A DNA stretch of 64,000 nucleotides from Nitrospirillum viridazoti (GTDB lineage Bacteria > Pseudomonadota > Alphaproteobacteria > Azospirillales > Azospirillaceae), in assembly GCF_007827975.1 (NCBI RefSeq), contig NZ_VITT01000026.1; one strand, 5' to 3'. The position numbers were made by a program, and so were the translations under genes. Numbering within the stretch: the stretch's first letter is position 1; every line of letters begins with the position of its first letter. The notes beneath the pieces were generated by a model. It was not told where the DNA came from. It did not search any database and was given only the letters and a program-made list of their open reading frames with translations. Shown here one piece after another: positions 1-10,679 of this stretch.

Positions 1-155
1 AAGCTTACAGACCCAGGGGCTCCGCCCCCACGGCCTGAGCGCCACGTTCCAACCTCCATCGCCACCATGCGCATAACCATCGCACGGGCTCTCGCCAAAA
101 CACTCCCACGATGTCCATGCTGCTATCAAATGCGGCAACTTATGACACAGTAGAG

Positions 156-332
156 CTAGGGTGCGCTGAAATGCGTCCGCGTGGCGCGGTTCGGGGCGCG
201 TCCGTCGACCAGCTCAAGAACGTAGGATTCAAGCTCCAGCCGTTCCTCAGGGGTGGCATCGGCGTACGCCCGGGTGCCGCGGATGCCCAGAAGCATTTCC
301 GCTGCCCGCGTCAGGGCGATATCAGCCGCCAC
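156..332 (-). CDS. small hypothetical protein (58 aa), doubtful
   Basis: I do not recognise this product. The reading frame ends at a TAG at 156-158. Its last ~58 residues look like a genuine soluble helical protein (acidic and basic residues alternating around TPEERLELESYVLELVDG), while the upstream part of the same open frame does not. A GTG at 330-332 is a possible start, but I see no clear ribosome binding site. No neighbour suggests a role. It could be the remnant of a longer gene. Bases 1-155 and about 333-560 hold no other convincing gene. Confidence 0.25.
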   Translation of the reverse strand: MAADIALTRAAEMLLGIRGTRAYADATPEERLELESYVLELVDGRAPNRATRTHFSAP

Positions 333-560
333 GCACGGATGTGCCGGTCGGTTCTTGGGGGAGGCGCTCCCTATCGTTGCTGTGGGACCACCCCCGCGAT
401 CGTCATGAAGATCGGACACGGTCCACGTCTCCCGGACAATTGTGGGCACTGATCTACAACGAAAGTTATTTATACAGGCTGCGAAACGGCCATGGAATTG
501 TGACGGGCGGTCTATCTCCAAAGTGGCACGGGGACGGGATCGCGCGCGGGCGCCGACGTC

Positions 561-1328
561 TCAGTTGGGCCGGGCCGCGGTCTCCTCGGGCCCCACCCCA
601 TACAGGGACGGATCGGCGTTGCCGTGATGGGCCTCCAGCACTTTGTGCACGGATTGGCCAATCATGCGGATCTCGTCAAACTGGGTGACCAACTCGAAAC
701 AAAACAGGAATGCCAGGGTATAACAGGGAGCGGGAAAGCGCATCATGACCCGCAGGATAGGGGTGGTGTACAGCGGCCGGACGGCGTCGCGGGTCATGAC
801 CAGGGTGATCAGCACGCCGATGATGGCGCCACCCAGCACGTCCGTGGGGAAGTGAAGTCCCAAATAGACGCGCACCGTGCAGACGAAGATGGCGGTGTAG
901 GCCATGGCCAGCACACCGATCCAGCGCCACACCAGGAAGATGCCGGTGGAAACCGCCATCCACAGCATGGCGTGGTCGCTGGGAAATGAGCTCCAGGTCC
1001 GCAAGATGGTTTCGCTGGTGCCGCTCAAGGGAAAGTGGAAGGGCACGGCGGGATCGTAGATGGGGCGCTCCCGGAAGGGGAGGAAGTGGGCCAGCAGGCG
1101 CCCGGCACCCAGGGCCAGCAGGCCGCTGACGAAGGTGGCGATCACCATCTCCTTTTCCCACAGACCGCGCCGGCCGCCCCGGAACCAGACCCACCATAGG
1201 ATGGCCACCGGGAACAGGCCCTTGAACATCGAGAAGTCGGCGATGGTGCGGATGGCGTGGTTTACCACGTCCGAGGTGAAGGCGTGGGTGGTCAGGAATT
1301 CCTGGATGGCACTGTCGAAGCCGTTCAT
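561..1328 (-). CDS. PAP2-family membrane phosphatase
   Basis: A 255-residue polytopic membrane protein of the type 2 phosphatidic acid phosphatase superfamily, which dephosphorylates lipid phosphates or undecaprenyl pyrophosphate at the membrane. Three motif regions are visible: RERP near residues 86-89, the PSDH box at 116-119, and R153...H159...D163 (VYLGLHFPTD), whose His and Asp complete the phosphatase centre. The first motif is degenerate, since the usual distal Lys is not seen. The start at 1328 is chosen over upstream in-frame codons because a purine-rich GGGAGGAAG lies about 9 nt before it. It is monocistronic with about 260 nt of non-coding DNA upstream. The substrate cannot be assigned. 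Confidence 0.88.
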   Translation of the reverse strand: MNGFDSAIQEFLTTHAFTSDVVNHAIRTIADFSMFKGLFPVAILWWVWFRGGRRGLWEKEMVIATFVSGLLALGAGRLLAHFLPFRERPIYDPAVPFHFPLSGTSETILRTWSSFPSDHAMLWMAVSTGIFLVWRWIGVLAMAYTAIFVCTVRVYLGLHFPTDVLGGAIIGVLITLVMTRDAVRPLYTTPILRVMMRFPAPCYTLAFLFCFELVTQFDEIRMIGQSVHKVLEAHHGNADPSLYGVGPEETAARPN

Positions 1329-1592
1329 TTCTACGTTCTTCCTCCCTGGCCCTACTCGTCTTCTGTGGCGATCGGGCAAACCTCGGGCATCGCCGGCCGC
1401 GATGACGGCCGGACGTGCGCTACTCCCCCTATTGCCCCGGAAATACCGGCGATATCGGGCAGGCGACCCCGCGCCACCTCGACTCGCAACTGCCAACAAA
1501 ATGTAACAAAAACTTTATATGGCGCGCACGGCGTCGCCAAAGACGTTCTTTGGAAATAGGTCGGGGGTCACAGATTGGTCGCGCCGAACGAC

Positions 1593-2039
1593 CTAGCGCG
1601 CCAGTGGCGTGTAGCTGCGCCGGGCGGCCCAGGCATCCAGGGCCAGTTCCACCGGGCGGAACAGCGGCCGCGGCAGGGCGTCCAGGCTGTACCAGCCCCA
1701 GTCCGCGATCTTGTGCGGTTCCAGCACCTGAGGTTCGCCCGGTTCCACCCCCTCGGCGATGAACTGGATGTCCACGTAGTGCTTGTCGTAGGCGAGAATG
1801 TTGTGCAGGCAGAGGAAGCGCAGGCGCCGCACCACCAGGCCGCACTCCTCCCTCACTTCGCGAATGGCGCATTCCTCGAAGGTCTCGCCATATTCCAGGT
1901 GGCCGCCGCACCAGGAATAGCTGCCGTCGCCATGGCTGTTGCGCCGGCGTCCCAGCAGGATGCGGCCCTCACGCTGGATCAGGACCCCGATGCCGACTTT
2001 GGGCACGCCCGCGGCGGCGGAGGCTAGGGATTGGGTCAT
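1593..2039 (-). CDS. Nudix hydrolase
   Basis: A 148-residue Nudix hydrolase that cleaves a nucleoside diphosphate linked to another moiety. The full Nudix box runs from G46 to L68, with E52, R60, E61, E64 and E65 in the expected places; these glutamates bind the catalytic Mg2+. The WCGGHLEYGE context resembles the small single-domain MutT/NudG-like group rather than a decapping enzyme. The start at 2039 begins the protein at MTQSL; the longer open frame upstream codes unlikely sequence. It faces away from the SRAP gene, with about 100 nt between them for promoters. The substrate is unknown. Confidence 0.88.
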   Translation of the reverse strand: MTQSLASAAAGVPKVGIGVLIQREGRILLGRRRNSHGDGSYSWCGGHLEYGETFEECAIREVREECGLVVRRLRFLCLHNILAYDKHYVDIQFIAEGVEPGEPQVLEPHKIADWGWYSLDALPRPLFRPVELALDAWAARRSYTPLAR

Positions 2040-2143
2040 GCTATGGCTCTGGATACTAGCTGTGGCGCATTTGGCCTTGGCAGCGGTATCATGCCGCCGC
2101 CCCGGCGCCAAGCGCCCGCCCACATTCCGGAGTCGTCCCCGCC

Positions 2144-2836
2144 ATGTGCGGTCGTTATGCCGCCATTACCCCGCCCCAGGCCATGGAGGCGCTGTTCCAG
2201 ACCCTGGGCGCCCTGCCCAATTTCCCTGGCCGCTTCAACATCGCGCCGACGCAATCGGCGCCGGTGGTGCGCTGGAACGCGCAGACAGGGGAACGGCGCC
2301 TGGACATGCTGCGCTGGGGCCTGGTGCCGTCGTGGGCGGCGGATATGGCGGGGGGCGCCAAGATGATCAACGCCCGCTCGGAAAGCGTGACGGAAAAACC
2401 CACCTTCCGGCAGGCCTTCGCCCGCCGCCGCTGCCTGGTGCCGATGACCGCCTTTTATGAATGGCGGGTGGAGAATGGCACCAAGCAGGCCTATGCCATC
2501 GCCCCAGCCAACGCGGATACGGCCGCCTTCGCCGGGTTGTGGGAGGGTTGGAGGGATCCGGCCAGCGGTGAATGGGTGCGGACCTACACCATCCTGACCA
2601 CGGCGGCCAACGACACCATCGGCCACATCCACCACCGCATGCCGGTCATCCTGACGCCCGATCACTGGCCCGCCTGGCTGGGCCAGACGGATGCCGATGC
2701 CTCCGCCCTGCTGGATCTGCTGCGCCCCTACCCCGCCAATGAGACCCGCTTCTGGGCGGTGGGGCCGCGCGTCGGCAACGTGCGCAACGACGATGCCGAC
2801 CTCCTGGCCCCACAGGTCGCCTCAACTCTGTTCTGA
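2144..2836 (+). CDS. SRAP-domain protein (YedK/HMCES family)
   Basis: A 230-residue SOS-response-associated peptidase (SRAP) family protein. Homologues such as E. coli YedK and human HMCES form a covalent thiazolidine link between Cys2 and abasic sites in single-stranded DNA and so protect them. The required residues are present: Cys2 directly after the initiator Met (MCGRY), N76 and R78 in the INARSE motif, E106 in FYEW and H164 in HHRMP. The start is fixed by the need for Cys at position 2. The gene is convergent with the outer-membrane protein gene downstream; the two stop codons are only two bases apart. I saw no LexA-type box upstream. Confidence 0.95.
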   Translation: MCGRYAAITPPQAMEALFQTLGALPNFPGRFNIAPTQSAPVVRWNAQTGERRLDMLRWGLVPSWAADMAGGAKMINARSESVTEKPTFRQAFARRRCLVPMTAFYEWRVENGTKQAYAIAPANADTAAFAGLWEGWRDPASGEWVRTYTILTTAANDTIGHIHHRMPVILTPDHWPAWLGQTDADASALLDLLRPYPANETRFWAVGPRVGNVRNDDADLLAPQVASTLF

Positions 2837-2838
2837 GC

Positions 2839-3753
2839 TCAGAGGCGCAGGCCCAACTGCATCCACAGGTTCTCGCCCTGGGCACGGTGTTCGGCCACGA
2901 ACTCGTGCTGCCAGGTGAAGGTCGCCTGCAGCGGCCCGATGTCATGGCTGATGGCCGGTCCCACCGCGAAGGCCTTACCGCGATAGCCGTCGGCGCCGAC
3001 CTTCACCCCATCCTGGGTGTCATCCTCATACTGGAGGTAGAAGTAGCCGGAGACGCCGAAGCGCCAGCCATCGACATTGCGGGCCACGGCGAAATCCAGG
3101 TCGAAGTCCGACCCGGAGTGATAGCGCGTGGCGTCGTTGGTGGTGTTGAACGCCAGGCGCGGTGAAACCTGCGCCTGCCAGCCCTGCGGATCGATGTAGG
3201 CCAGGCCCAGCGTGGGCTGGAAGGACCAGACGTTGCGGCCGATGTTGGCCAAGGCGGCGGCGTTGTATTGGCCCACCGGCATGAAGATATCGGTGCCCCA
3301 CACCAGGGACAGGTTGGGACCCAGGCGCCAGCCCAGCATCAGTGGGGTGATGCCGATGTCCCCAAAGCCCAGCTTGCTGGTCTTTTGCCCCGCCACCTCG
3401 GCATGCAGGTCGACGATGGGAAGGATCACCTCGGACGCCACCTGGGCGCCGAATAGCCGGTAGGGCGTGACGACGAAGCCGCGAAAGGTCTGCGAAACGG
3501 ATTCGACGCTGAAATCCAGGGGCAGCTTGTTGCCGCCACCGTCGTTCATCTGGTCAGCGGTATAGTAGTTGGGCTGGAATAGGATGTACTCGCCCGGTGG
3601 CGGCATTGCGCCGGCCAGGTAGATGCTGGCGCCCGGCGGATAACTGTTGCCGCCGCTTTCAGTGGCGCCCGCCATATGCGAATTTGCAAACGAAATCGAG
3701 CACAGAATTGTCGCGCCCATTGCCCAGTTCTTCACAGAGCATTTCCTCCTCAT
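2839..3753 (-). CDS. SphA/MetA-type outer-membrane channel protein
   Basis: A 304-residue exported protein of the family annotated as phenol degradation protein meta or SphA (transporter, PF13557-like), thought to form an outer-membrane beta-barrel for hydrophobic substrates. It has a signal-peptide-like N terminus (basic MRRK, then a hydrophobic stretch to about residue 30), alternating aromatic-rich strands through the body, and an ending in LGLRL typical of barrel proteins. There are no catabolic genes beside it, so the substrate is unknown. The 207 bases between its start and the tRNA gene are relatively AT-rich and presumably hold its promoter. Confidence 0.75.
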   Translation of the reverse strand: MRRKCSVKNWAMGATILCSISFANSHMAGATESGGNSYPPGASIYLAGAMPPPGEYILFQPNYYTADQMNDGGGNKLPLDFSVESVSQTFRGFVVTPYRLFGAQVASEVILPIVDLHAEVAGQKTSKLGFGDIGITPLMLGWRLGPNLSLVWGTDIFMPVGQYNAAALANIGRNVWSFQPTLGLAYIDPQGWQAQVSPRLAFNTTNDATRYHSGSDFDLDFAVARNVDGWRFGVSGYFYLQYEDDTQDGVKVGADGYRGKAFAVGPAISHDIGPLQATFTWQHEFVAEHRAQGENLWMQLGLRL

Positions 3754-3960
3754 TTTGGCGATCCGTGTGCAGACGGCCGCCTTTTATTTTGATGAGGAGA
3801 AAATCATCGGAAATGACGATGACGGACAAGGCGCATTATTCAATACGGCATCATCGGTTTGGGCGATGCATCGTGTGGTTGCCATCGCGTCGCACGAATA
3901 GATCAGGCACGATGACGACCGCGAGCGTCAATCGGAAACACAGCTAAGCTATTGAAAAAT

Positions 3961-4036
3961 TGGTGATCCCGGTGGGATTCGAACCCACGACCCCATGATT
4001 AAAAGTCACGTGCTCTACCGGCTGAGCTACGGGATC
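3961..4036 (-). tRNA. tRNA-Lys (anticodon TTT)
   Basis: Read on the minus strand, the 76-nt gene begins GATCCCG and ends CGGGATC-A-CCA, so the 7-bp acceptor stem pairs perfectly and the CCA end is encoded. The D arm (GCTCAGCCGGTAGAGC), an anticodon loop CTTTTAA with TTT, and a T arm GTGGG-TTCGAATC-CCAC are all visible. A short T-run follows the CCA in the direction of transcription. The last 20 nt of the gene recur 865 bp away, next to gyrA. Confidence 0.97.
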
Positions 4037-4044
4037 GACCGCGG

Positions 4045-4064
4045 GGAAAACGCCTGGGTTTTCC
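4045..4064 (-). terminator. possible hairpin terminator after coaD
   Basis: GGAAAA and TTTTCC form a perfect 6-bp inverted repeat around an 8-nt loop, extended by two G-C pairs beyond one mismatch. It lies between coaD and tRNA-Lys, both on the minus strand, so it could end coaD transcription or form part of the tRNA promoter region. The rest of 4065-4201 shows nothing else. Confidence 0.35.
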
Positions 4065-4201
4065 GCGAACGAAGACGGGGGCCATGGCCCCGTCCCGGTG
4101 TGGCGCGCACCATAATGACGGGTATGGGCGCGGTCAATGGAAAGCGGCGGGGCCCGGCACATCAACGGTGCATAGGGCCCCTGCCGCAACCGTCCTGGGG
4201 C

Positions 4202-4759
4202 TTATTCGCCGGCGCCGCCGGTGGCGGGCTCGACACCCCCGCCCACCCCTTGGCGGGCGTCCTGGGCGAAACGCTCGGCCAGGCGATGGGCCACGCGCGG
4301 GCTGACGAAGTGGGCGATGTCGCCGCCCAACCGCCCAATCTCCTTCACAAAGCGGGAGGAGATGAACTGGTGCCGGTCCGACGCCATCAGAAATACGGTT
4401 TCAACCTGCGGATTGAGCCGCGCGTTCATCCCGGCCATCTGGAACTCGTACTCAAAGTCCGAGACGGCACGCAGGCCGCGGATGATCACCTGGGCCTGAC
4501 AGCCCACGGCGAAGTTCATCAGCAGGCTGTCGAAGGACCGCACCTCGACGGAGATGCCCTTGGCGGCCAGCGGCCCCAATTCGTCCTGCACCAGGGCCAC
4601 GCGCTCCGCCGTGGAGAACAGCGGCCCCTTGCCGGCGTTGCTGGCCACCCCGATGATCAGGTGGTCGACCAGCTTGGCCGCCCGCTGGATGATGTCGAAA
4701 TGCCCATTGGTGATGGGGTCGAAGGTGCCGGGATAAACCCCGATGCGACGCTCGCTCAT
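4202..4759 (-). CDS. coaD: phosphopantetheine adenylyltransferase
   Basis: Catalyses ATP plus 4'-phosphopantetheine to dephospho-CoA, the penultimate cytoplasmic step of coenzyme A synthesis. The protein is 185 residues with the nucleotidyltransferase signature YPGTFDPITNGH at its N terminus, the IIRGLRAVSDFEYE segment mid-protein, and the SSR motif (ISSRFVKEI) near the C terminus. I start it at 4759 (MSERRIGVYPG), which matches family length; an ATG 21 nt upstream with a GGAG further back is possible. It is downstream of gyrA in the same direction, separated by about 100 nt that contain a palindrome made of tRNA-like sequence. Confidence 0.95.
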   Translation of the reverse strand: MSERRIGVYPGTFDPITNGHFDIIQRAAKLVDHLIIGVASNAGKGPLFSTAERVALVQDELGPLAAKGISVEVRSFDSLLMNFAVGCQAQVIIRGLRAVSDFEYEFQMAGMNARLNPQVETVFLMASDRHQFISSRFVKEIGRLGGDIAHFVSPRVAHRLAERFAQDARQGVGGGVEPATGGAGE

Positions 4760-4821
4760 CCTCGCCCCCGCTGGTCCCATCCACCCATCGTGTCAGCTCC
4801 CTCCGCCGGCTTTGCCGAGGC

Positions 4822-4852
4822 GAGGTTCGAATCCCGGTGGGATTCGAACCTC
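4822..4852. repeat. palindrome made of tRNA-Lys 3'-end sequence
   Basis: GAGGTTCGAATCCC (4822-4835) and its exact reverse complement (4839-4852) flank a 3-nt loop. Bases 4831-4850 are identical, in the same orientation, to 3966-3985, the acceptor and T-arm 3' part of the tRNA-Lys gene. It lies 6 nt past the gyrA stop codon, so it could act as a hairpin at the gyrA mRNA end, although no T-run follows on the minus strand. Confidence 0.7.
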
Positions 4853-4858
4853 CGGCCC

Positions 4859-7684
<2,826 letters not shown>

Positions 7685-7700
7685 GGAAAACCAAGCCTCA

Positions 7701-7722
7701 CGGGCGGCTGCACAGCCGCCCG
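7701..7722 (-). promoter_or_regulatory. perfect hairpin in the gyrA leader
   Basis: CGGGCGGCTG and its exact complement flank a 2-nt loop (10-bp stem) ending 16 nt before the TTG at 7684. On the gyrA transcript this would be a very stable stem directly upstream of the ribosome entry region. A second perfect 8-bp stem (GGCTGCGG-GGTT-CCGCAGCC, 7825-7844) and a TTCGC/GCGAA repeat near 7757 lie further up. The 216 bases between gyrA and the VOC gene hold no gene. Confidence 0.5.
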
Positions 7723-7900
7723 CAGGCGATGGGGATCGGCCGCTTTTCTAGCATCATTCGCGCATGCGAACAATGAAACCGGCACGCCGCGTATCTCTAC
7801 GGTACTCGCGTACGCGCGCGACTCGGCTGCGGGGTTCCGCAGCCCCCCACCCCGGCGCTACAGTGCGCGGACGTTTTCCCTTCGCCCACGGCCCCACCCC

Positions 7901-8308
7901 ATGACTCCGCCCTTCAGCCCGCGCGGCTTCGACCATCTGGCCCTGCCCGTCACCGACATCGCTGCCAGCCTGGCCTTCTACCGCGATGTCCTGGGATGCC
8001 CGGTGACGGCGGAATGGCCGGAGGACGCGCTGGTGCGGCTGCGGGTGGGCGACGCCGACCTGTTCCTGGTGGACGTGACGGTGCCGGAAGGGGCTTGGGC
8101 CCAGCCGCCGTCGGGGCCGGGCCGCAACCTGGACCATTTGTGCATCGCGCTGGCCCCCTGTGACGAGGCGGCGGTGCGCGGCCATCTGGCGGCCAACGGC
8201 CTGGACATCATCGAGGAGCGGGTGGGCGACAACCGCCATGGTCCCACCCTTTCGCTCTATGTCCGCGACCCGCAGGGCACGCAGGTGGAATTGCTGCTGC
8301 CCCGCTGA
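7901..8308 (+). CDS. VOC-family (glyoxalase/dioxygenase fold) protein
   Basis: A 135-residue vicinal oxygen chelate protein with two beta-alpha-beta-beta-beta modules. Candidate metal ligands fall at the family positions: H12 (FDHLALPV), H79 (LDHLCIAL) and E130 (TQVELLL). The DHLALPVTD opening and DPQGTQVELL ending resemble small VOC proteins often annotated as virulence or fosfomycin-resistance-like, but I cannot assign a substrate. The start at 7901 follows a C-rich stretch with no good ribosome site. A 24-bp conserved motif begins directly at the base after its stop codon, belonging to the next operon rather than to this gene. Confidence 0.85.
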   Translation: MTPPFSPRGFDHLALPVTDIAASLAFYRDVLGCPVTAEWPEDALVRLRVGDADLFLVDVTVPEGAWAQPPSGPGRNLDHLCIALAPCDEAAVRGHLAANGLDIIEERVGDNRHGPTLSLYVRDPQGTQVELLLPR

Positions 8309-8332
8309 AAGTCGCTAAAGAATCCGACAGCG
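8309..8332 (+). promoter_or_regulatory. 24-bp conserved upstream motif, copy 1
   Basis: The element contains GTCGCTAAAGA followed by TCCGACAG and matches, at 23 of 24 positions, the minus-strand sequence at 11796-11819. It ends 58 nt before the DUF4331 start codon. The other copy ends 73 nt before the 49-residue TRASH-type gene, in the same orientation relative to its gene. This layout indicates a shared promoter or operator. Which factor binds is not shown. Confidence 0.6.
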
Positions 8333-8390
8333 CGCCCGTCGGCTTTCCGGCTTGCTTCCGCCCATCTGGAGACAAGCTGGAAAGCCCATC

Positions 8391-9617
8391 ATGCGCCCGT
8401 TCCCGCGCCTCATCCCGCTGCTGGCGGCCCTGTTGCCCTTTGGGCTGCCGCCCCTCAGCGGGCCTGCCCTCGCGTCCGATCACCTGGACACGCCCGCCGT
8501 CATCGCCGACCCGCGCGCCGATATCGGTGACCTCTACGCCTGGATGAGCCCGGACGGGCGCCAGCTGAACCTGGTGATGACCATCGTCGGGCACAGCCTG
8601 TCCGACCGGCTGGACTACACCTTCCACATCGACAGCGCCCGCCGCTTCGGCAAACCCGGGAACGCATCGGGAAGAAGCATGGACCTGACCTGCCGCTTCC
8701 CCGGCCCGCAGCAGGCGGATTGCCGCCTGGGCGGCATTGACCGCGTCCAGGGCGATGCCAGCTCGACGGAGGGGCTGTGGAGCGAACACCATCGCTTCCG
8801 CCTGTATGCCGGCCTGCGCGACGACCCTTTCTTCAACAACGTGCGCGGCACCCGCCAGGCCTATCAGGTGGCGGAGGCGGCCCTGGCCCGGGGCGTGGCC
8901 AAGGACAAGGCCGGCTGTCCCGCCTTCGACGCCGCCACCTCGGCCGAGATTCTGGACAAGTGGCGCCACACCGACGGCGGCCCGGCCAAGAACCTGCTGG
9001 CCGGTTGGACCCCCATGGCCATCGTGGCGTCGGTGGACGTGGACGCGGTGAACCAGGGTGGCCCGCTGCTGGCCGTCTGGGCGGCCACCACGGGGGCCAA
9101 AGGCCAAGTGGACCGTGCCGGCCGGCCGCTGACCGGCAATGCCCTGCTGGGCCAGTTGCGTTCCGATGAGGAGGGCGATCGGTGGAAGGAAGCGTACAAC
9201 GCCGCCACCCCCGCCGACGGCGCCCGCTTCGAGGCGGAGATCGCCAGGGGCCTGGCCTATTACGACAGCTTCGACGGCCGGTGCGGCAACCAATGGCTGG
9301 CCGATGCCAAGGCGTCGCCGGCGCGGCGCTATCACCGCCTGGCGGCGACGCTCGCCGATGACAGGCTGTGGGTGAACAGCGCCACCGGCATCTGCACCCA
9401 GATGTTCGCCGTGGAACTGACGGCCCTGTCGGACGAACGGGCGCTGCGGTCCGACTGCGGCGGCCGGACGCTGACCTACGACGCCTCGAACATCTATCGC
9501 TCCTTCCTGGTGAACGGCACCGCCGCCGGTGTGGCCGACGGCCTGACGCAGGACGAGTACCCGCCGTCCAACACGATCTTCCCCTTCCTGGTGGCGCCGG
9601 AGGTGCCGCCGTCATGA
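8391..9617 (+). CDS. exported DUF4331 family protein
   Basis: A 408-residue protein with an N-terminal signal peptide (MRPFPRL, hydrophobic core, cleavage probably after ALA near residue 27). The mature protein starts SDHLDTPAV and matches the DUF4331 family (SDHxDxP start, DIGDLYAW, internal acidic repeats). The biochemical function of the family is not known to me; a periplasmic or secreted location is expected. The start at 8391 is preferred over a TTG 39 nt upstream because it begins the signal peptide. It is the first gene of an operon in which each stop overlaps or touches the next start; it overlaps the HupE/UreJ gene by an ATGA junction. Confidence 0.8.
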   Translation: MRPFPRLIPLLAALLPFGLPPLSGPALASDHLDTPAVIADPRADIGDLYAWMSPDGRQLNLVMTIVGHSLSDRLDYTFHIDSARRFGKPGNASGRSMDLTCRFPGPQQADCRLGGIDRVQGDASSTEGLWSEHHRFRLYAGLRDDPFFNNVRGTRQAYQVAEAALARGVAKDKAGCPAFDAATSAEILDKWRHTDGGPAKNLLAGWTPMAIVASVDVDAVNQGGPLLAVWAATTGAKGQVDRAGRPLTGNALLGQLRSDEEGDRWKEAYNAATPADGARFEAEIARGLAYYDSFDGRCGNQWLADAKASPARRYHRLAATLADDRLWVNSATGICTQMFAVELTALSDERALRSDCGGRTLTYDASNIYRSFLVNGTAAGVADGLTQDEYPPSNTIFPFLVAPEVPPS

Positions 9618-10198
9618 GGTGCTGGATCCTTATCGCCGCCGCGCTGGCCGTCAGCCAGCCGGCGGCGGCGCACAGCGGTACCGGCCTGCCGGGTGGATTC
9701 GGACCGGGGTTTCTGCATCCCGTCAGCGGCCTGGACCATCTGCTGGCCATGGTGGCGGTGGGCCTGTGGGGCGCCATCCTGGGCAATCCCTTGCTGCTGG
9801 CCCTGCCCATCCTGTTCCCCGCCATGATGGTGGTGGGCGCCATCGCCGGCATGGTGGGGGTGCCCCTGCCGCCGGTGGAGTTGGGCATCGCCTGCTCCGT
9901 CCTGGTGCTGGGCGGCTGCGTCGCCGGCGGGATCAAGGCGCCGGTCTGGCTGGCCCTGGCGCTGGTGGCCGTCTTCGCCCTGTTCCACGGTTACGCCCAT
10001 GGACGGGAGCTGCCATCGGCCGCCGATCCGGCCGGGTACAGCGCCGGCTTCGTCCTGGCCACCGGCCTGCTGCATCTGGCGGGCGTCGCCATCGGCCATT
10101 TGAACAGCCGGCCTGGCGGGATGCGCGTGACTCGGGGGTTGGGCGGAGCCATCGCCCTGTTGGGCCTAGGCTTCCTCACCCGCGCGGTGCTGTCATGA
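9614..10198 (+). CDS. HupE/UreJ-family metal permease
   Basis: A 194-residue membrane protein of the HupE/UreJ family, members of which mediate nickel (sometimes cobalt) entry for hydrogenase or urease. A signal peptide ends at AAAHSGTG, and the signature FLHPVSGLDHLLAMVAVG follows at about residue 37; a second histidine motif FHGYAHGRE lies near residue 130. About six membrane segments are visible. The start overlaps the DUF4331 stop (ATGA) and has a GGAGGTG ribosome site about 7 nt upstream. No hydrogenase or urease genes are in the window, so the purpose of the metal is open. Confidence 0.85.
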   Translation: MRCWILIAAALAVSQPAAAHSGTGLPGGFGPGFLHPVSGLDHLLAMVAVGLWGAILGNPLLLALPILFPAMMVVGAIAGMVGVPLPPVELGIACSVLVLGGCVAGGIKAPVWLALALVAVFALFHGYAHGRELPSAADPAGYSAGFVLATGLLHLAGVAIGHLNSRPGGMRVTRGLGGAIALLGLGFLTRAVLS

Positions 10199-10671
10199 GA
10201 AGCGCACTGCCGCCCCTGCTGCTGCTTTACGCGGCGCTGGCCTTGTCCCTGGCCTCTGCCCCCCGGCGCGCCTGGAGGCTTTGCCTGGGCCTGTTGGCCC
10301 TGGTGGCGGGTGTTGCGGCCACCCTCCCACCCCCTTGGCATGACGGGGTGTTCGTCGGCTGCTGGATTAGCGTGGCGGTGACTGCGGCCGGCGGCCTGGT
10401 CTGCCGCATCGATCGGCCGCTGGCCTGGGGCCTGTCGGTCAACGCCGGCCTGTGGTCCGGCGCGCTCGCCGCCGTGACGGGCGCGCCGCTGGATCTGCTG
10501 GCTGCCTTGCCCGCCCTGGCCCTGCTGCCGGCCGCCGCCTGGGCCCTGGGCCACCTGTCCTTCCCCGCCGTGCGGGTCATGTCCAGCTGGCTGGTCGCCG
10601 TGGCCGTCCTGGCGGTCACCCTGGCCTGCCTGCCGGTGACGCCCGGCTATCTGCCGGATCATTTGGAATGA
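10195..10671 (+). CDS. small integral membrane protein of the DUF4331/HupE operon
   Basis: I do not recognise this 158-residue protein. It is almost entirely hydrophobic, with about five membrane segments separated by short Arg-containing turns (APRRAWR, CRIDRP), and has few charged residues. It has no histidine-rich or cysteine metal-binding motif. Its start overlaps the HupE/UreJ stop by ATGA and its own stop overlaps an upstream ATG of the next gene in the same way, so it is translated as part of the operon. A partner role for the HupE-like permease is a guess from position only. Confidence 0.65.
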   Translation: MRSALPPLLLLYAALALSLASAPRRAWRLCLGLLALVAGVAATLPPPWHDGVFVGCWISVAVTAAGGLVCRIDRPLAWGLSVNAGLWSGALAAVTGAPLDLLAALPALALLPAAAWALGHLSFPAVRVMSSWLVAVAVLAVTLACLPVTPGYLPDHLE

Positions 10672-10679
10672 GGTGCCGC

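Noticed and set aside
4822..4852. A second tRNA gene near gyrA
   Set aside because: Only T-arm and acceptor-like bases are present; there is no D arm, anticodon arm or 5' acceptor strand.
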